Below are positions 34,180 through 45,395 of a stretch of 64,000 bases of DNA, in pieces. The position numbers were made by a program, and so were the translations under genes. This DNA is from Pezicula radicicola (taxonomy: Eukaryota > Ascomycota > Leotiomycetes > Helotiales > Dermateaceae): positions 290,458 through 354,457 of the forward strand of contig PDUO01000051.1 in assembly GCA_003008705.1 (NCBI GenBank), in the 5' to 3' direction. The stretch's first letter is position 1; every line of letters starts with the position of its first letter. The notes below the pieces were generated by a model. It did not search any database. It was not told where the DNA came from and was given only the letters and a program-made list of their open reading frames with translations.

Positions 34180-35945
34180 ATGTCTTCTGTGAAGAATGAA
34201 AACGCTTCACTTCCGTCGTCGGCTAAGGAGCTGGAATGGGCGTCAATTAAAGTGGTGCATGACAACGATGTCGCGCTTGTGGGCGCGGACCACAAGGTGC
34301 GTAAGGTGCCCATTCCCACCAGCGATCCGAACGATCCCTTGAACTGGAGCACACGGACCAAGGTCGGAGTCATCGTCACCTGCTGCTGGTTTTGTACGTC
34401 GGCCATCTACATGCCCCCTGCAACTCGGTTGCTGACATTGGTGTTTAGCCGTGTTCGGTATTTTGTCTGTCAGCGGTCTCGGTACCATGATGGGCACCTT
34501 GATTCAATTTTACAGTCCTCGATACAGTTCTTCCATCGTTCAAGACCTGAGTACTTATCCTGGTCTCGCCATGGCATTCGGCAAGTGTGACCTGAAGAGT
34601 CGCTTGCCCGATAGACTTATTGACATTTCAACATAGGCTGTCTGGCTCTTCTTCCGCTCTCGATGGCCATCGGACGTCGACCTGTCTTTATCATTTCCAT
34701 CATCGGGGCGCTGGTCTCGGCCATCGGTGCAGGCGCAAGCACAACATTCACCGGTCATTTTACAGCCCGTATCTTCCTAGGAATCTTCTCTGGCGTGACA
34801 GAATCAGTGAGTTTGTGGTCCACAATTTAGCGCCATGAGTTTTACTGATGGTTATTTAGCTTCTTCCCTTGATCATCAGTGACGTCACCTTTTTGAATCA
34901 ACGTGAAGCCTGCTTTGGTGAGTGAATCCACTATATCTGGCCCTGGCTGACGGCAATCAAGGCGCATACTGGGGTACTCAAAGTGGTATCAGTGCCGCCA
35001 TGAACATCAGCCTTTCTTATATCGTGGCGGCGACAAGTTGGAGGTAAATTTTGTCCTTCGTTCTTTGGTTGTGCATTATTGAATTTTTTGAGTTTTTGAA
35101 TTTCTGACAAAGTCTGGCTATAATCTCAGATGGTTCTACTGGTTATTCGCCATCACACTAGCTGTTGGGACCGTCCTCGTTGTCTTCTGCGCCCCAGAGA
35201 CCATGTATTATCGATCCCCAATGTCGATGGATGGCCAAGTGGCTTTCACAGATGAGTTTAGGGTAACTCACATCCTCACCGATGAAGAGGCTATTGCAAG
35301 GTTTGGCCATGTTGAAGAACATAACCAAGTCAACATTTCCAAACGATCTTATTGGTCTACCCTGAAGCCGTTCGATGGCGCAGCTCCCGAGGGCTGGAAG
35401 ATTTTCCTCAGAGCATACGTCCAGATCGGAGAATCGCTTCTTTCCCCTGGTGTTATTTACGGACTGCTTGCGTCCTCAATTAGCTTGGGTAAGTTGATGA
35501 ACCCATTGATCCAGGGAAAATAAAATCCGGGCCTGCCACTTGCTCCTCGAAATGGTCAACGGCTAACGGAAAGCTCTTTTCAGGTCTTGGGATTGCCATG
35601 ACAATCATTTACAGCTCTGTGCTTGTCGACGAGTTCCACTGGTCGGTGAAGTCGGTCGGTCTTTTCAACGTAAGTAGCGGATATGCCACAACCTTACATC
35701 GTGCGCCGCCTAATGAACTGTAGGTGGGTGTCGTCCCTGCATGTCTGGCGGCCATGGCCTACACTGGGATGGTGGTAAGCAAGACCAACATCTGGCTTGC
35801 CACCCGTAACAATGGTGTCCACAAGCCAGAACATCACCTGATCAATCTCATTCTTCCGTTCCTCACCGGTATCGTTGGTGTCATTGTAGATAGGCTCCAG
35901 CTCGTTGTCTCATTATGGTCATTTCCGTCCATTTTTTTGGAGTGA
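34180..35945 (+). CDS. MFS drug/H+ antiporter-type transporter, C-terminally truncated
   Basis: Eight exons, 34180-34393, 34449-34580, 34637-34806, 34860-34917, 34962-35043, 35130-35488, 35584-35669 and 35724-35945, join in frame to 440 residues. The second intron is a GC-AG intron (GCAAGT donor at 34581), needed to give MAFGCLALLPLS. The hydrophilic N-terminus with DPNDPLNWS, the motif AIGRRPVF, and SGVTESLLPLIISD with NQREACFGAYWG place it in the DHA1-like fungal family. Family members run on for about 90 more residues with three more helices. Here the match stops at FLTGIVGVI and is followed by an unrelated tail. It may be non-functional, or a missed intron may lead to lost exons. It lies between the beta-tubulin gene and the UstYa-type cluster and could have exported the product. 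Confidence 0.75.
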
Positions 35946-37205
35946 TGTGGCGGATCGGAATCAAATTAAATGTAGAAATGTGATGGATCGAAGTTAGGTT
36001 TTAACACTTGATTAATGAGATCTAGCCAAGCCCCAATATTAGCAGTTGGAACTCGGTATCAGAGCATAACTAGACTAGCCTCCTGTGTGCTTATCCCCTC
36101 CACGACCTAGCGTATTTACAGGGCCTGATCTTCTCCTATGAGATCTTCAAAATGACATTCGGTTACCCTTGTAACCACCCGACCATCCTAGAGGGCGGGG
36201 CATTCCGGAGTCGCATTCTCGAGCTGCCATCATTCTGGCGACCTTGAGATAAAACAGTTTGTCGAAAGGTTGTCGATGTTAATCTATTCGGCCACCTGGA
36301 CAGGGAATGGACGAGAATGAGGATGAGTCGAATAATCCGAATTGCAGCCTGTCACGTCTCTCCAGTCTTTCTGTCTGCGAAGACGACAGACAAGGTGATA
36401 TCTACGATTGATACTTGAAGACGACGAACACGAATTAAAGCAACCTCTTTGAGGTAAATAAATCAAACTTAATAAGGTCTTCAAATTCGTCGAATTTAAT
36501 ATCGCACGCTTTATCTTCGGTTTGTTCATGAAATTCATGAATCGTGACTCATGACCTGGTAATTATTGTAGCCTATTAGTTTCATGGGGAATATCATGCT
36601 ACGGCCTTTCCACCTATGTCACTATTCTCATTTCTTGACAAAGCCCGAGGTGGGAGACGTGAGACTGGTCATGCGGCATCCAGCAACTGGTATTGAGCCG
36701 ATACTAGAAATGGCATTGTGGCGAACTAAGGTAAACGACATGGTGGATGAAGGATTTGTGTTGGTCAAAAGCAATGGCAGGTATGATCTGATAGTGGAGA
36801 TTGTCGGGGTTCTAAGAGCAGTGCGCGCTACGTACGATTATATGCAGATTACGGTTATACAGTTTTTCGAGTTGTCTTAATACTTGAACCAAAGCTTTGG
36901 ATGAGTTCGTGGCATTATGAAGAATAGAATAGATGGAAGCTTTACCGGGGTTGACTTCACTTGGCCTTAGGTAGTGAGAGTGAAGTGGACATTATAAGGT
37001 TGTCAAATACTATCTTGAGAAAAAGAAGATTGCTATTTGAGTACCGTAATAATTCTAGAAAGCCCCTCTAATAGATCTTATTCTAAATAGTAACAACTTT
37101 AATTTTCGTGTAGCTATATATCTTTTAGATAACTAATATTTATTTTACTTTATTTAATCTTGCGCACACTTTACCTAGGTATAACTCTATAGTTGTTAAA
37201 GTGTC
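35946..37205. other. Intergenic, possible retroelement debris
   Basis: Directly after the truncated transporter comes 1.2 kb without a recognised gene. The words TCGGTATCAGAGC at about 36053 resemble a primer-binding site complementary to initiator tRNA, so an LTR element may have replaced the transporter's 3' end, but no LTR pair is visible. A 98-residue plus-strand frame at 36584-36880 shows no family similarity to me. The last 150 bp are AT-rich. Confidence 0.35.
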
Positions 37206-38890
37206 TTAAAGTTCTAACTTTGCCCATTGGTTATTAGACAACTCCCGTTCTAGCTTAAAGAAGCCTGGCTGAAATTTTTGAAAGACAGCGTCCGGATCGA
37301 CCACCTGGCGCACAGCTTTTAATCTAGCAAGATTGACCTCTCCATATCCTGGAAATACATCTTGCTCCTCGAAAGCGTGGTTCTGGAAGATATATGGATG
37401 GAGCATATCCATCTTTGCAGCAGTCATGCGGAATCGTCCGATTAATCGCCGCATGAAGTCCCGCATGCAGGATTCACTCCCTTCGTGGCTCCAGTGTAAA
37501 TTGATATTGATCACTTGAATGCGTTAGCAACATCCGCAATCTGCCATCATCTCAGTAACTAACCTATCAATGGATCATGTCGCTCCGATAGCCCAAGTGC
37601 ATTACCACCACGCTTCCTCATGTGGGACATGGCGTTCAGTGTGAGCGGGTTATAAACAATGTATACCTGCAAACTATCCGTATCCCGGATTAGTTCCACT
37701 TCTTCCTGGAATATCCTGGCTAGGGCTATCAACAACTGGGAGTTGCTCTCTACCGTCAGCGACCCGAAGAAATTGAAGAAACCCTCCTGGTTCATGCCGT
37801 CCATCTTTTGTACCATGGCCAGAATCGATCTTTCGTAGATGTTGGTCTGCAGCACCGGGGACTCCTTCCACCTACCATCTTTGCTCGGGCGAGAAATTCT
37901 TTCCGGCAACTCAGGCAATTCGGATGCAACCATGCGCTCTGAGATCACAAAGCGTTGGGTTGGTACATGCCAACCAAATGTGGTCGCTATCTGCCAGACG
38001 TGTGGTGGCATTGTAGCGGTATGCACTTCCAATCGATCGAATACACTGGCAAGATCCTCCATGCTAAAGAGTTGAAACGTGTACCACCTGGGTGGGTCTT
38101 GGAAGGTTTCGATGGTGACCTGGGTTACAATCCCAAAGTTGTTGCCGCCGCCTTTCAAGGCCCAGAAGAGGTCCGAGTTGATACTCTCGCTGGCTTTCGC
38201 TATGGTACTGTTCGCCAGTACAAGCTCAAATTCGGTTACGGCGTCACAAGCCCAGCCATAACGTTCGGGAAAAAAGGAGATTCCGCCTGTAGTCTGTCAG
38301 TATCGGAGTCTACAGCTCAGTCTTAATGGAGTTTCTGGCCTACCACCTAAGACTGAACCAACCACACCTGTGAGACTGTTTCGAGTGCCTATGGCTGACA
38401 TATTCAAAGGCTGAAGTGTATGATAGACATCAGCCCAAAGGCTCCCGGCACCCACACTAAGCTGTGAGTTGACTCCATCAATAAAAGCGATATCCTTCAT
38501 CCTTCGCATGTCAATAGTAACACCTTGATCCGCATTCGAAGCGCCTCTAAACGGCGATGTTCCACCGCCGAGTACCGCAAAGTGACACTTGTATTGGCGT
38601 ATGGCTGACAAAACTTGTGCAACATCCTGGGAGTGTCTCGGCTCTACTCTACAGGATGGCTGCATCTTAGCCTGGAACTTGGACCATAGTGGTACTGCGG
38701 CTTCCGAACCGGAGAAATAGATATTTGGCAGAGTCCGGGAGAGACTGTCACACTACTTCATAAGTCAACTTATTTGCAACTTGCCAATCAATTGCATATT
38801 GAGTAGAAGGCGTACTGCAAGCTCACACGGTTGAAGTGTTTGACCGAAGGCAGCTAAGAGGCCAATTATGTAAATTGCGTTGAAAGACAT
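37206..38890 (-). CDS. Secreted FAD-linked oxidoreductase (PCMH/berberine-bridge type)
   Basis: Four exons on the minus strand, 38890-38829, 38744-38344, 38286-37564 and 37513-37206, sum to 1494 nt and 497 residues. A signal peptide is visible (MSFNAIYIIGLLAAFGQTL). The PCMH FAD domain follows: VEPRHSQDVAQVLSAI, LGGGTSPFRGASN, VTIDMRRM, SVGAGSLWADVY, and SVLGGGISFFPERYGWACD across an intron. The His that often anchors FAD covalently in RGGGH-type loops is replaced by Thr. C-terminal substrate and berberine-bridge segments are present, ending with the FPGYGEVNLARL loop. Such enzymes oxidise amines, alcohols or sugars extracellularly or in the secretory path. In fungal metabolite clusters they often tailor peptides or polyketides. 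It heads the UstYa-type cluster. Confidence 0.9.
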
Positions 38891-39244
38891 TGTGTTGAGT
38901 GTTGATCGTGACCACACAGCAGTTCTGTTGGTGGCAAGAGCACGGTGTGGGCGAGACCTATCTTATATAGTTGCTGAACGGTTTTCAATTCACCCGCATC
39001 GCCGGTTGTAATATCTAAGGTAGGCTTGGCCAATGAGGCACCAATATGAATTTACAGAAGCCTGTAGTAGAGCCTAGTTCAAGGGAGCACAATTTTGGGC
39101 CAGCGATTGAGGTATCAGGTTTTGATATGCCAATACTCTATCGAAAAATGAGAGCCGTTTACAACACAAAGACTAATCATAACCCCTTCTCCCAACTCCT
39201 GGCCTACGTCCCTCTCCCACTCTGGCCTCTAAGCCTGAATGCAT

Positions 39245-39491
39245 CTAGCAGCCGGTCTGGTACCAAGCATCAGCATCAATATCCCTGATCTTTTTGCAAG
39301 CATCGGCTACGTCGGCAGTATCTGGAAGAGCCTCCCGCACGCTGATCTCTGTAGTGCACGATATTGTAAGTCATTCTATGCCTCTCATAAAGAGTCAAGT
39401 CCGACTCACCCTTGACTGGCAATGATGGAATGGCTATGGCCAAAGCAGCAGCGGCAAAGCCGAGAGCAAGAATGATCTTGGAGAAATACAT
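39245..39491 (-). CDS. Candidate RiPP precursor: 61-residue secreted peptide
   Basis: Two exons on the minus strand, 39491-39410 and 39348-39245, join in frame across a 61-nt intron (GTGAGT donor, CTACAG acceptor). Residues 1-20 form a clear signal peptide (MYFSKIILALGF, then Ala-rich). The mature part is about 40 residues, with a dibasic KK followed by IRDIDADAWYQTGC at the extreme C-terminus. A kexin-type dibasic site, then acidic-Ala dipeptides like those trimmed by STE13-type peptidases, then a short aromatic/Cys tail is how fungal secreted peptide precursors are built. Only one candidate core copy exists, unlike the repeats of ustiloxin-type precursors. Its location between an oxidoreductase and UstYa genes is the main reason for the call. 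It could instead be an ordinary small secreted protein. Confidence 0.6.
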
Positions 39492-39701
39492 ATTCTTTGG
39501 TGAAATGGCTGTAGACGGTTTATATCTGATATAGATCGTGCGGTTCCGAACAAGGACTTACACGATAAAGGTAACTGTGTAGGATTGGGGTATCGGCCGA
39601 TGACGTCTTGAATCTGATTTGTGATATTACAATTCCAATCTTGCAATAAGGAGGTACAGGCCTTACATATAAATCGACTCGAATACAATCAGACAGCAGT
39701 C

Positions 39702-39842
39702 AAACGCGCTCTGCTTATGACATTCTCAATTGGGCTGGCCACAGGCTGCATTGTTCAATCCTTCGGAAAGCAAGGAGATAAGCAGCAGTTAATTTAAACG
39801 CAATCTGCGTATGATATTCGCAATTCAGCCGGCCCCACAGGC
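39702..39842. repeat. Tandem duplication in the divergent promoter
   Basis: Two imperfect direct copies start at 39702 and 39796. Both share AAACGC, ATCTGC/CTCTGC, TATGA.ATTC and CAATT blocks and end in GGCC.CACAGGC; AAAGCAAGG follows in each case. The unit is about 94 bp. It lies between the candidate precursor (minus) and the intact UstYa gene (plus), so repeated regulator sites are possible. Confidence 0.55.
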
Positions 39843-40241
39843 AATATGTAGGCCAAACCCACTTCTAAAAGCAAGGACACAGCAGCTTGCAGCGGTTTCT
39901 CCGGATCAAGCAGGTCTTAACAGAGCACAATCATCTCTTTCGGAAATCGGATGCCTATCAAGAAGAAAGACGACACGTTTGGGTGAGAATTATCTGTAAA
40001 CACAAAGGCAGCATATTCAAACCTTGTTCGTTTAGGGGCCGCAGTATTGGGTGTAGGCGAGTCGGGCAAGATATTCCGGTCATCACTAGGTACGTGTGAG
40101 AAACACTGGGCGAGATTTCGCCCGTACGTCTTTCCGCTGGTGTCGTCGTCGGCAGAATTGTTCAAAGCACCTGCACACTGAACTGTGCGTGGATTTGCAA
40201 CGGAACTTCGAAAACCTCTTAGATAAACAGCTGTGTTTTAT

Positions 40242-41165
40242 ATGTCCATCATGGTCACAGCTGTTGGAACTGTTGCAGGATACCAGAGGGTTCCAGATGA
40301 AATAAATGATTCAGCCTCGCATAGGGTTTCAAGAAAGTCGGCAAAGGGCGACATTGCCTGCAAAGCCATTCCATGGCTCCTTCTCTCGATTGTCACAATA
40401 GCTTACGCTTCGCTCTGGTATTTGAGCTTGCAGCACAGGCAATCGCCTTGTTTCAACGGTCAGTCCAACTATTACTCACTGATATGCGATCCTTGTCCTA
40501 ACGAGTCCAGAGGATTTGCTGGACGCAACCATTATCTGGGAAGAAAGTGAGTGAGAAAGGCGTTCAAAGTCCTACTCAGAGAGATATTGAAATTGTTTCG
40601 CAGAGACTTACATGAGCAATATCGACGGTGATGTCAAAGACATCTATTCCATGAAGAACCCCAACGTCGAAGCTGCATGGGAGGCCGTTCGATACGAGCA
40701 TGTGACTGCTATTACAGCAGCGGAAATGGCTCGGCTTCCAGGTCATCGACAGACAGCCAAGCTTTACGGATCAGAGGAAGGATACGCAGTTCTTCTCGAG
40801 GTATTCCACCAAATCCATTGCCTGGTAAGCATGCATCTCATCAGAAATAGCCCGAGCTTATTCTAACTTCATGGAAACAGGATGTCATTCGGAAAGGATA
40901 CTATGGGAACTGGACAGAATCTGTGAAAGGATTCAGAAATCCTGGTGATCATACTGACCACTGCTTTAGCTACTTGTTACAGATGATAATGTGCCATTCA
41001 GATGTGGGTGTAATGACCACAAGGTGGATCGAGAGTCATCAAGATTTCGCGGCTTACTTCAATGTTACGAGGCAGTGTCGCAACTTTGAAGCAATCAAAG
41101 ACTGGGCAGAGGGGCGGAGAGCATTATATGACACACCTGGCCAAATTTCGTCCCACCATGGGTGA
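40242..41165 (+). CDS. UstYa-like (DUF3328) oxidase, intact
   Basis: Four exons, 40242-40458, 40511-40546 (36-nt mini-exon), 40604-40824 and 40881-41165, sum to 759 nt and 252 residues. One membrane helix (about residues 43-62) anchors a lumenal domain. Family landmarks are ATIIWEEKTYMSN, VEAAWEAVRY and two HxxHC motifs: HQIHC at 153-157 and HTDHC at 182-186. They are followed by YLLQMIMCHSDVGVMTTRW, the signature of UstYa proteins. Both motifs are complete, so the protein should be active. Known members catalyse oxidative macrocyclisation or other C-H oxidation of ribosomal or nonribosomal peptides, probably metal-dependent. This is the only fully intact UstYa copy among four in the cluster. 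Confidence 0.9.
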
Positions 41166-41495
41166 ATGTAGACTCATGACATAGCAAACTTTGAATACAT
41201 GTTTTTAAACCATTTAGTCAACCCCAAAACGTGTGTCTACAAAGATCAAAAAGTCTAGAGAGGATTCGCCAATACTCTGAGCTGCTGCCTTTTGGTTGTG
41301 AAAAACACTTCACTTATCTCTACCGTCCCTACTCTTTTTTGAAGCCAACTACATTATCAGATATAACCGTCATGGCTCATTGATATTGGGACTATGGTCC
41401 TCACTGGCACCAAGTACACTGCCTCTGCCGTCCGGAAATGCCGATCCTGTGCCAAAATATTAGGCTTCCGAGTGCCTCTCGCCACCATTATCTTG

Positions 41496-42499
41496 TCACT
41501 CACCAAATAATGGGTGCTGCAAGCGTTTCATCTTCTCTTCCGGGATTACCCTCTCTGCTGCCCACGCATTCAAAAGGTTCCAATCGACGCACTCATGCTC
41601 GTGAGAGAAGTCGGCTCTCGGCATCGGTTCAGCTTGGGACCACTGCAGCGTGAAGAGAGACACATCCGCGCGACAGAGGATAGCCTGGCGAAGAACATCG
41701 ATGCAGCGATCAGATATTTTGGTTAGCAGAGCCTTCAACTCAATTCAATAGTCTGGCGTCTCAAACCTGTATGCAGGCGATGAAGCCGGGCTTCTTCTAG
41801 TGTCTGATTAGGAAAGTAGACATCGAGCCATGTCGCTTGTCGGAGACGTTTCTGTCGGAGAATTGATTAGGCCCCAATCGTCTCACAGATGAAAATGGCC
41901 ATCATACCAAACAATGCAGTTCGTGAAACACATTCAAGCCCGCAACGTACATGCCGGGTTCATCGGGTACAGGAATTGACGATGCGTGTATTTTGTCGAG
42001 GTCGGAAGCTGGGACAGCAATATTCATATCTTTGTGGAGAACCGTTAGATTTCGTGTGGGACAAGGAGGGCTGTTAACTTGCTTCCCAGTAGATTGTGCC
42101 AAGCGAGATCTGAGGCTGGGTTTGGATCTCCTATGTATTTGCTTTTGATGACAAGTTCGGCATCAAATCTATGCTTAGTGAATTGGACAGCCTCTTGAGC
42201 CGGAGCTGTCAGGATCATCAGCCAGGACATATGAGAGGTGATACTTGATACAAGCTTACAATATATAAGACTGACGGCCGATTCCGAATCCCAGTGAAAC
42301 TTCCTGATGAAAATAACCAGAACAATGCGGTATAAAGAGAGATAAGAGCTACATGGAGTAAGATAGGACCGCAATGAATTCGATGCCAACGAACTGATTT
42401 CCAATGAACTTGCTGCTCTCCAACATCTTCACCAAACTCGTTCTCCGTGTCTCTGCCCAACATGAGGCCAACGGTTTCCGTGTTAGTTTTTCCCGCCAT
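41496..42499 (-). pseudogene. UstYa-like (DUF3328) gene, decayed
   Basis: Recognisable exons on the minus strand are 42499-42260 (N-terminus and membrane helix), 42205-42079 (APAQEAVQFT, FDAELVIKSKYIGDPNPA), 42029-41908 (SDLDKIHASSIP, HELHC), 41851-41767 (LRQATWLDVYFPNQTLEEA) and about 41720-41496 (CIDVLRQAILCRADVSL, HEHECVDWNLLNAW). The first HxxHC motif is intact. At the second, where relatives read HxDHC, this gene reads SDRC; the expected acceptor AG just upstream is also missing. The first two introns do not join in a consistent phase with GT-AG signals. Three separate defects make a functional product unlikely, though unusual splicing cannot be excluded. Confidence 0.7.
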
Positions 42500-43080
42500 T
42501 TTGAGGTTCAAGTATGCTGGCCTGTATAGGGCTTGCGCTGTTCAAAATGAGTATATAGCAAGTGATGGCCAAGTATTTCCACCTGATAATCAATCCTATA
42601 GTATTCTGGATGAGATAGTTCACAGAAGCTAATCAACCTCTTCCAATCTATATTTCGGCTTTCCGTCAGAAGCGCCCGGTATGCCACTTTTGCCCAACGG
42701 CCGTAGAACATAGGAGGTCTACAATTATCTTCGGCTTCTAATTTCACAAAGAGGACGGCTAAGCGAAGCCGATAATTAAACGACTGTGCCACGCATGCAG
42801 TGTAGGTGTCCCGATGCAGAGTGCTATACACACGTTGATATCCACATGAGTTCGTCGGGTAAGTAACGAGATACCCAGCTTGCAGCGGCGGTTTCTCCAT
42901 ATTAGGCAGATCTCAACATTTCTTCGTGCAAGTGTCATGTCATGGTATGGAAGGCACTTGAAATCAGATTGCAAATGGTCAGTAGATGGTATTATTACTA
43001 AGAGATAGAGAAGACCTGAGAGATTGATCTCCGAAGGACGACATTTACGTCCACTTGTCGACAAACAAAACCCGTTCAAA

Positions 43081-43796
43081 ATGGAGAAGCACAAATACGA
43101 GGCTTTCATTCCCAGTAACGATGAAGAAACTGATATCCGGGAAAAATCTTTCTCAAGGCAGCTCACGTCGACCAAATGGGTCCAGATACTGTTGTTGGTA
43201 TTGTTGATCGAAGCAATCCACATACTACTTCTGCTCGTCTGGTATGGGTATGGTCGCTTGGATGCGCATCAGTCAACAACAGGTAGCTTGCCACTCGACG
43301 GGTGTAAGTTTACGATACCTTCCTTAAAAGAATGTGGGGTGCTGAGACGCCACAACAGTTTTTGAACTGAACAGCTTCAATACATCGAAAGTGTTTATGA
43401 ATGACAACCACTACTCGGAAGACTCGCCGTTTGGCAATGACTTCTGGAGACATATGCAGCCAGGTGCGTCTTTGAGAAAGCGCTGGCAAAAGCTCTGCTG
43501 ACGCAGGTCTGAATCTGCAGCGACTGCAGTCATATCTCTGCCAGAATCTGAGATCGCTGCTCTCGGACTCTCGCCGTCTGCGGCGACGCTAGACACACCA
43601 GGCGAAATGGTATATCAGCTAGACATCTTTCACAGTCTGCACTGTCTGGTGAGCTCTGCTTGTACCGATTCCAGGGCTAAGACTAACTTGCTATTTGCAG
43701 TATAAGATTCGCAAACGATTGCTCGGCAACGAGACACACCCACGCGACGGACATAGTCTGCACTGTCTTAATTATTTGTGGCAATCGCTAAAGTAG
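43081..43796 (+). CDS. UstYa-like (DUF3328) protein, 3'-truncated
   Basis: Four exons, 43081-43303, 43359-43463, 43530-43648 and 43701-43796, join in frame to 180 residues. A single membrane helix (about residues 38-58) follows a hydrophilic N-terminus. Both HxxHC motifs are present: HSLHC at the end of exon 3 and HSLHC again in exon 4 (DGHSLHCLNYLWQS). The reading frame stops at 43796 right after the second motif. The usual about 50-70 residue C-terminal region with CHSD-like sequence is absent, and the next 150 bp are AT-rich and unlike the gene. An insertion or deletion has probably removed the 3' end. The protein may be unstable even though its catalytic motifs remain. Confidence 0.75.
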
Positions 43797-44314
43797 TTAG
43801 AAAATAATATAAGTAGAAAAAGTTAGGTATTATAGAGTATTATTTAAAAATTTATAGTACTATAGAGCCTATAGTTATAGGGGATGTAGCCTATGGACAT
43901 AGGTATATACCTATCTATAATTATAGGGCTTACAAGTAGTCTATATAGGCGTAGATTGTAAGGTCGAAGAAACAGCGATAGATTCGGGTAAGACCCACAC
44001 CTCTGACAAGGAATACTCCGGCCAGGGGGGTACTGTACCTAACAAGGAAATACTCGGCACTCGGGTGCCACCCACAGGAGACCCTTGCAGGGCATTAGAG
44101 CACCCCTGCTAATGCGGCGTGCCAAATCCCACATAGAACTATTCACTCGCCGAGTGGCGCAGCCTGTACACTCCCGCACCCCCGGATGCTCATGAACGAG
44201 TTTGGACGGTACCCAGTCCGAGATAAGGACAGCCACCTCCATTGTCGTCCGCCCTTCACCTTCAACGATTCTCCCCCCGTCTACGGAGATAGGATTTGAT
44301 CAGAAGCAGTTATT

Positions 44315-45237
44315 ATGCCTTTGCATTTAAAAGCGCGCTGGAATGCTTACACCGAGCCATGGCTACCTCTGTCATATGCGTACTGGTGTATGGGATGAGA
44401 ACCCTCGTGTACTGATATAGCTAACCAAGACTTACAGACCTGATCCAGAATCTCTCAAGTGGTCTGCGTGGAATGCGTAGCCGCGCGTTCGCCACATGGT
44501 ATTCCACTCTAGGTTTGTCAAACTCGAATCCCGTTGGTGGTGCTGTGCCGTAGAGTTAATTATATTGGCAGGTCACCATTTCGCTGGGTTCGAGGCAGCA
44601 TGGACACCGGTGCCGCGCTTGGTAGGAATGGCAACAGGGAGAGTTCTTGAACTTGGCCCAGGTTCTGGAAATCAGCTTCCTCGATTTGATTGTACTGGTA
44701 CTACCCACATCTACGGTATTGAGCCTAACGAGCAGCTATTCAATCTGCTACGCGATGAGATAGTTCAACAGCATGGCCTTGGCGAAATTTACGTTCCCAT
44801 AAACGCCGCTCTTGAGGATGACAAGGTTTTGGATTCTTGGGGTATTGAGACTGGAAGTATCGACACAGTTGTGTGCATGCAAGTCCTGTGCTCGGTTTCG
44901 GATGTGCCCAGAGCTGCAAAGCAAATTCATCGGCTGCTCAAGCCAGGTGGACAGCTATTGTTCTGGGAGCATCAGGCTAGCAACGATACAGTGACGAGAC
45001 TGGTTCAGAGTGAGCGGACTAGAAACCCTCTGAATTTCCCCATTGAATGCAAGCTTACCGATTACAGGATGCTGGAACGTGATCTGGGCCCCAGTCATTG
45101 GTGGTTGTCACCTTAGTCGCGACATTGAACAGGCATTGGCGGGAGCTGGAAATTGGGAAATCGCGGAACTGGGCCACGACGATAACCAGCCGTGGCACTT
45201 GATGCCGAGAGTTTGGGGACGGTTCATCAAGTTGTAG
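44315..45237 (+). CDS. SAM-dependent methyltransferase (METTL7-like), cluster tailoring enzyme
   Basis: Four exons, 44315-44387, 44438-44512, 44572-45009 and 45068-45237, sum to 756 nt and 251 residues with all phases matching. A short N-terminal hydrophobic segment precedes LIQNLSSGLRGMRSRAFATW. SAM motif I is VLELGPGSGNQL, the acidic post-I residue is in IYGIEPN, and motif IV region is VVCMQVLCSVSD. The tail has LKPGGQLLFWEHQ and, after the last intron, WNVIWAPVIGGCHLSRD, hallmarks of fungal METTL7-like enzymes. Without that last intron the frame appears truncated. The gene is intact. N- or O-methylation of a peptide would fit, by analogy with the methyltransferase of ustiloxin-type clusters. 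Confidence 0.88.
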
Positions 45238-45395
45238 GTCTGCAATTTGTTTTGGTATGGTTGCGAGTTGTTGTGATATACTTACCTACGTTACGGTAAC
45301 TACTTTGTGATACAAACGGCCATTGGACTGTAGGACGAATAAACTATAGAATAATTCCTCATATCCTACGAACTTGCATTGTAGAATACGAAACT

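Noticed and set aside
36040..36070. Retroelement primer-binding site TCGGTATCAGAGC
   Set aside because: No LTR pair or target duplication could be found, so it is noted only as a possibility.
36584..36880. 98-residue gene
   Set aside because: The frame is open but has no domain, signal or conserved neighbour, and adjoins sequence that looks like debris.
44496..45116. Methyltransferase frameshifted near its C-terminus
   Set aside because: A 58-nt intron at 45010-45067 with GTGAGC and TTACAG restores the family ending and overall frame.
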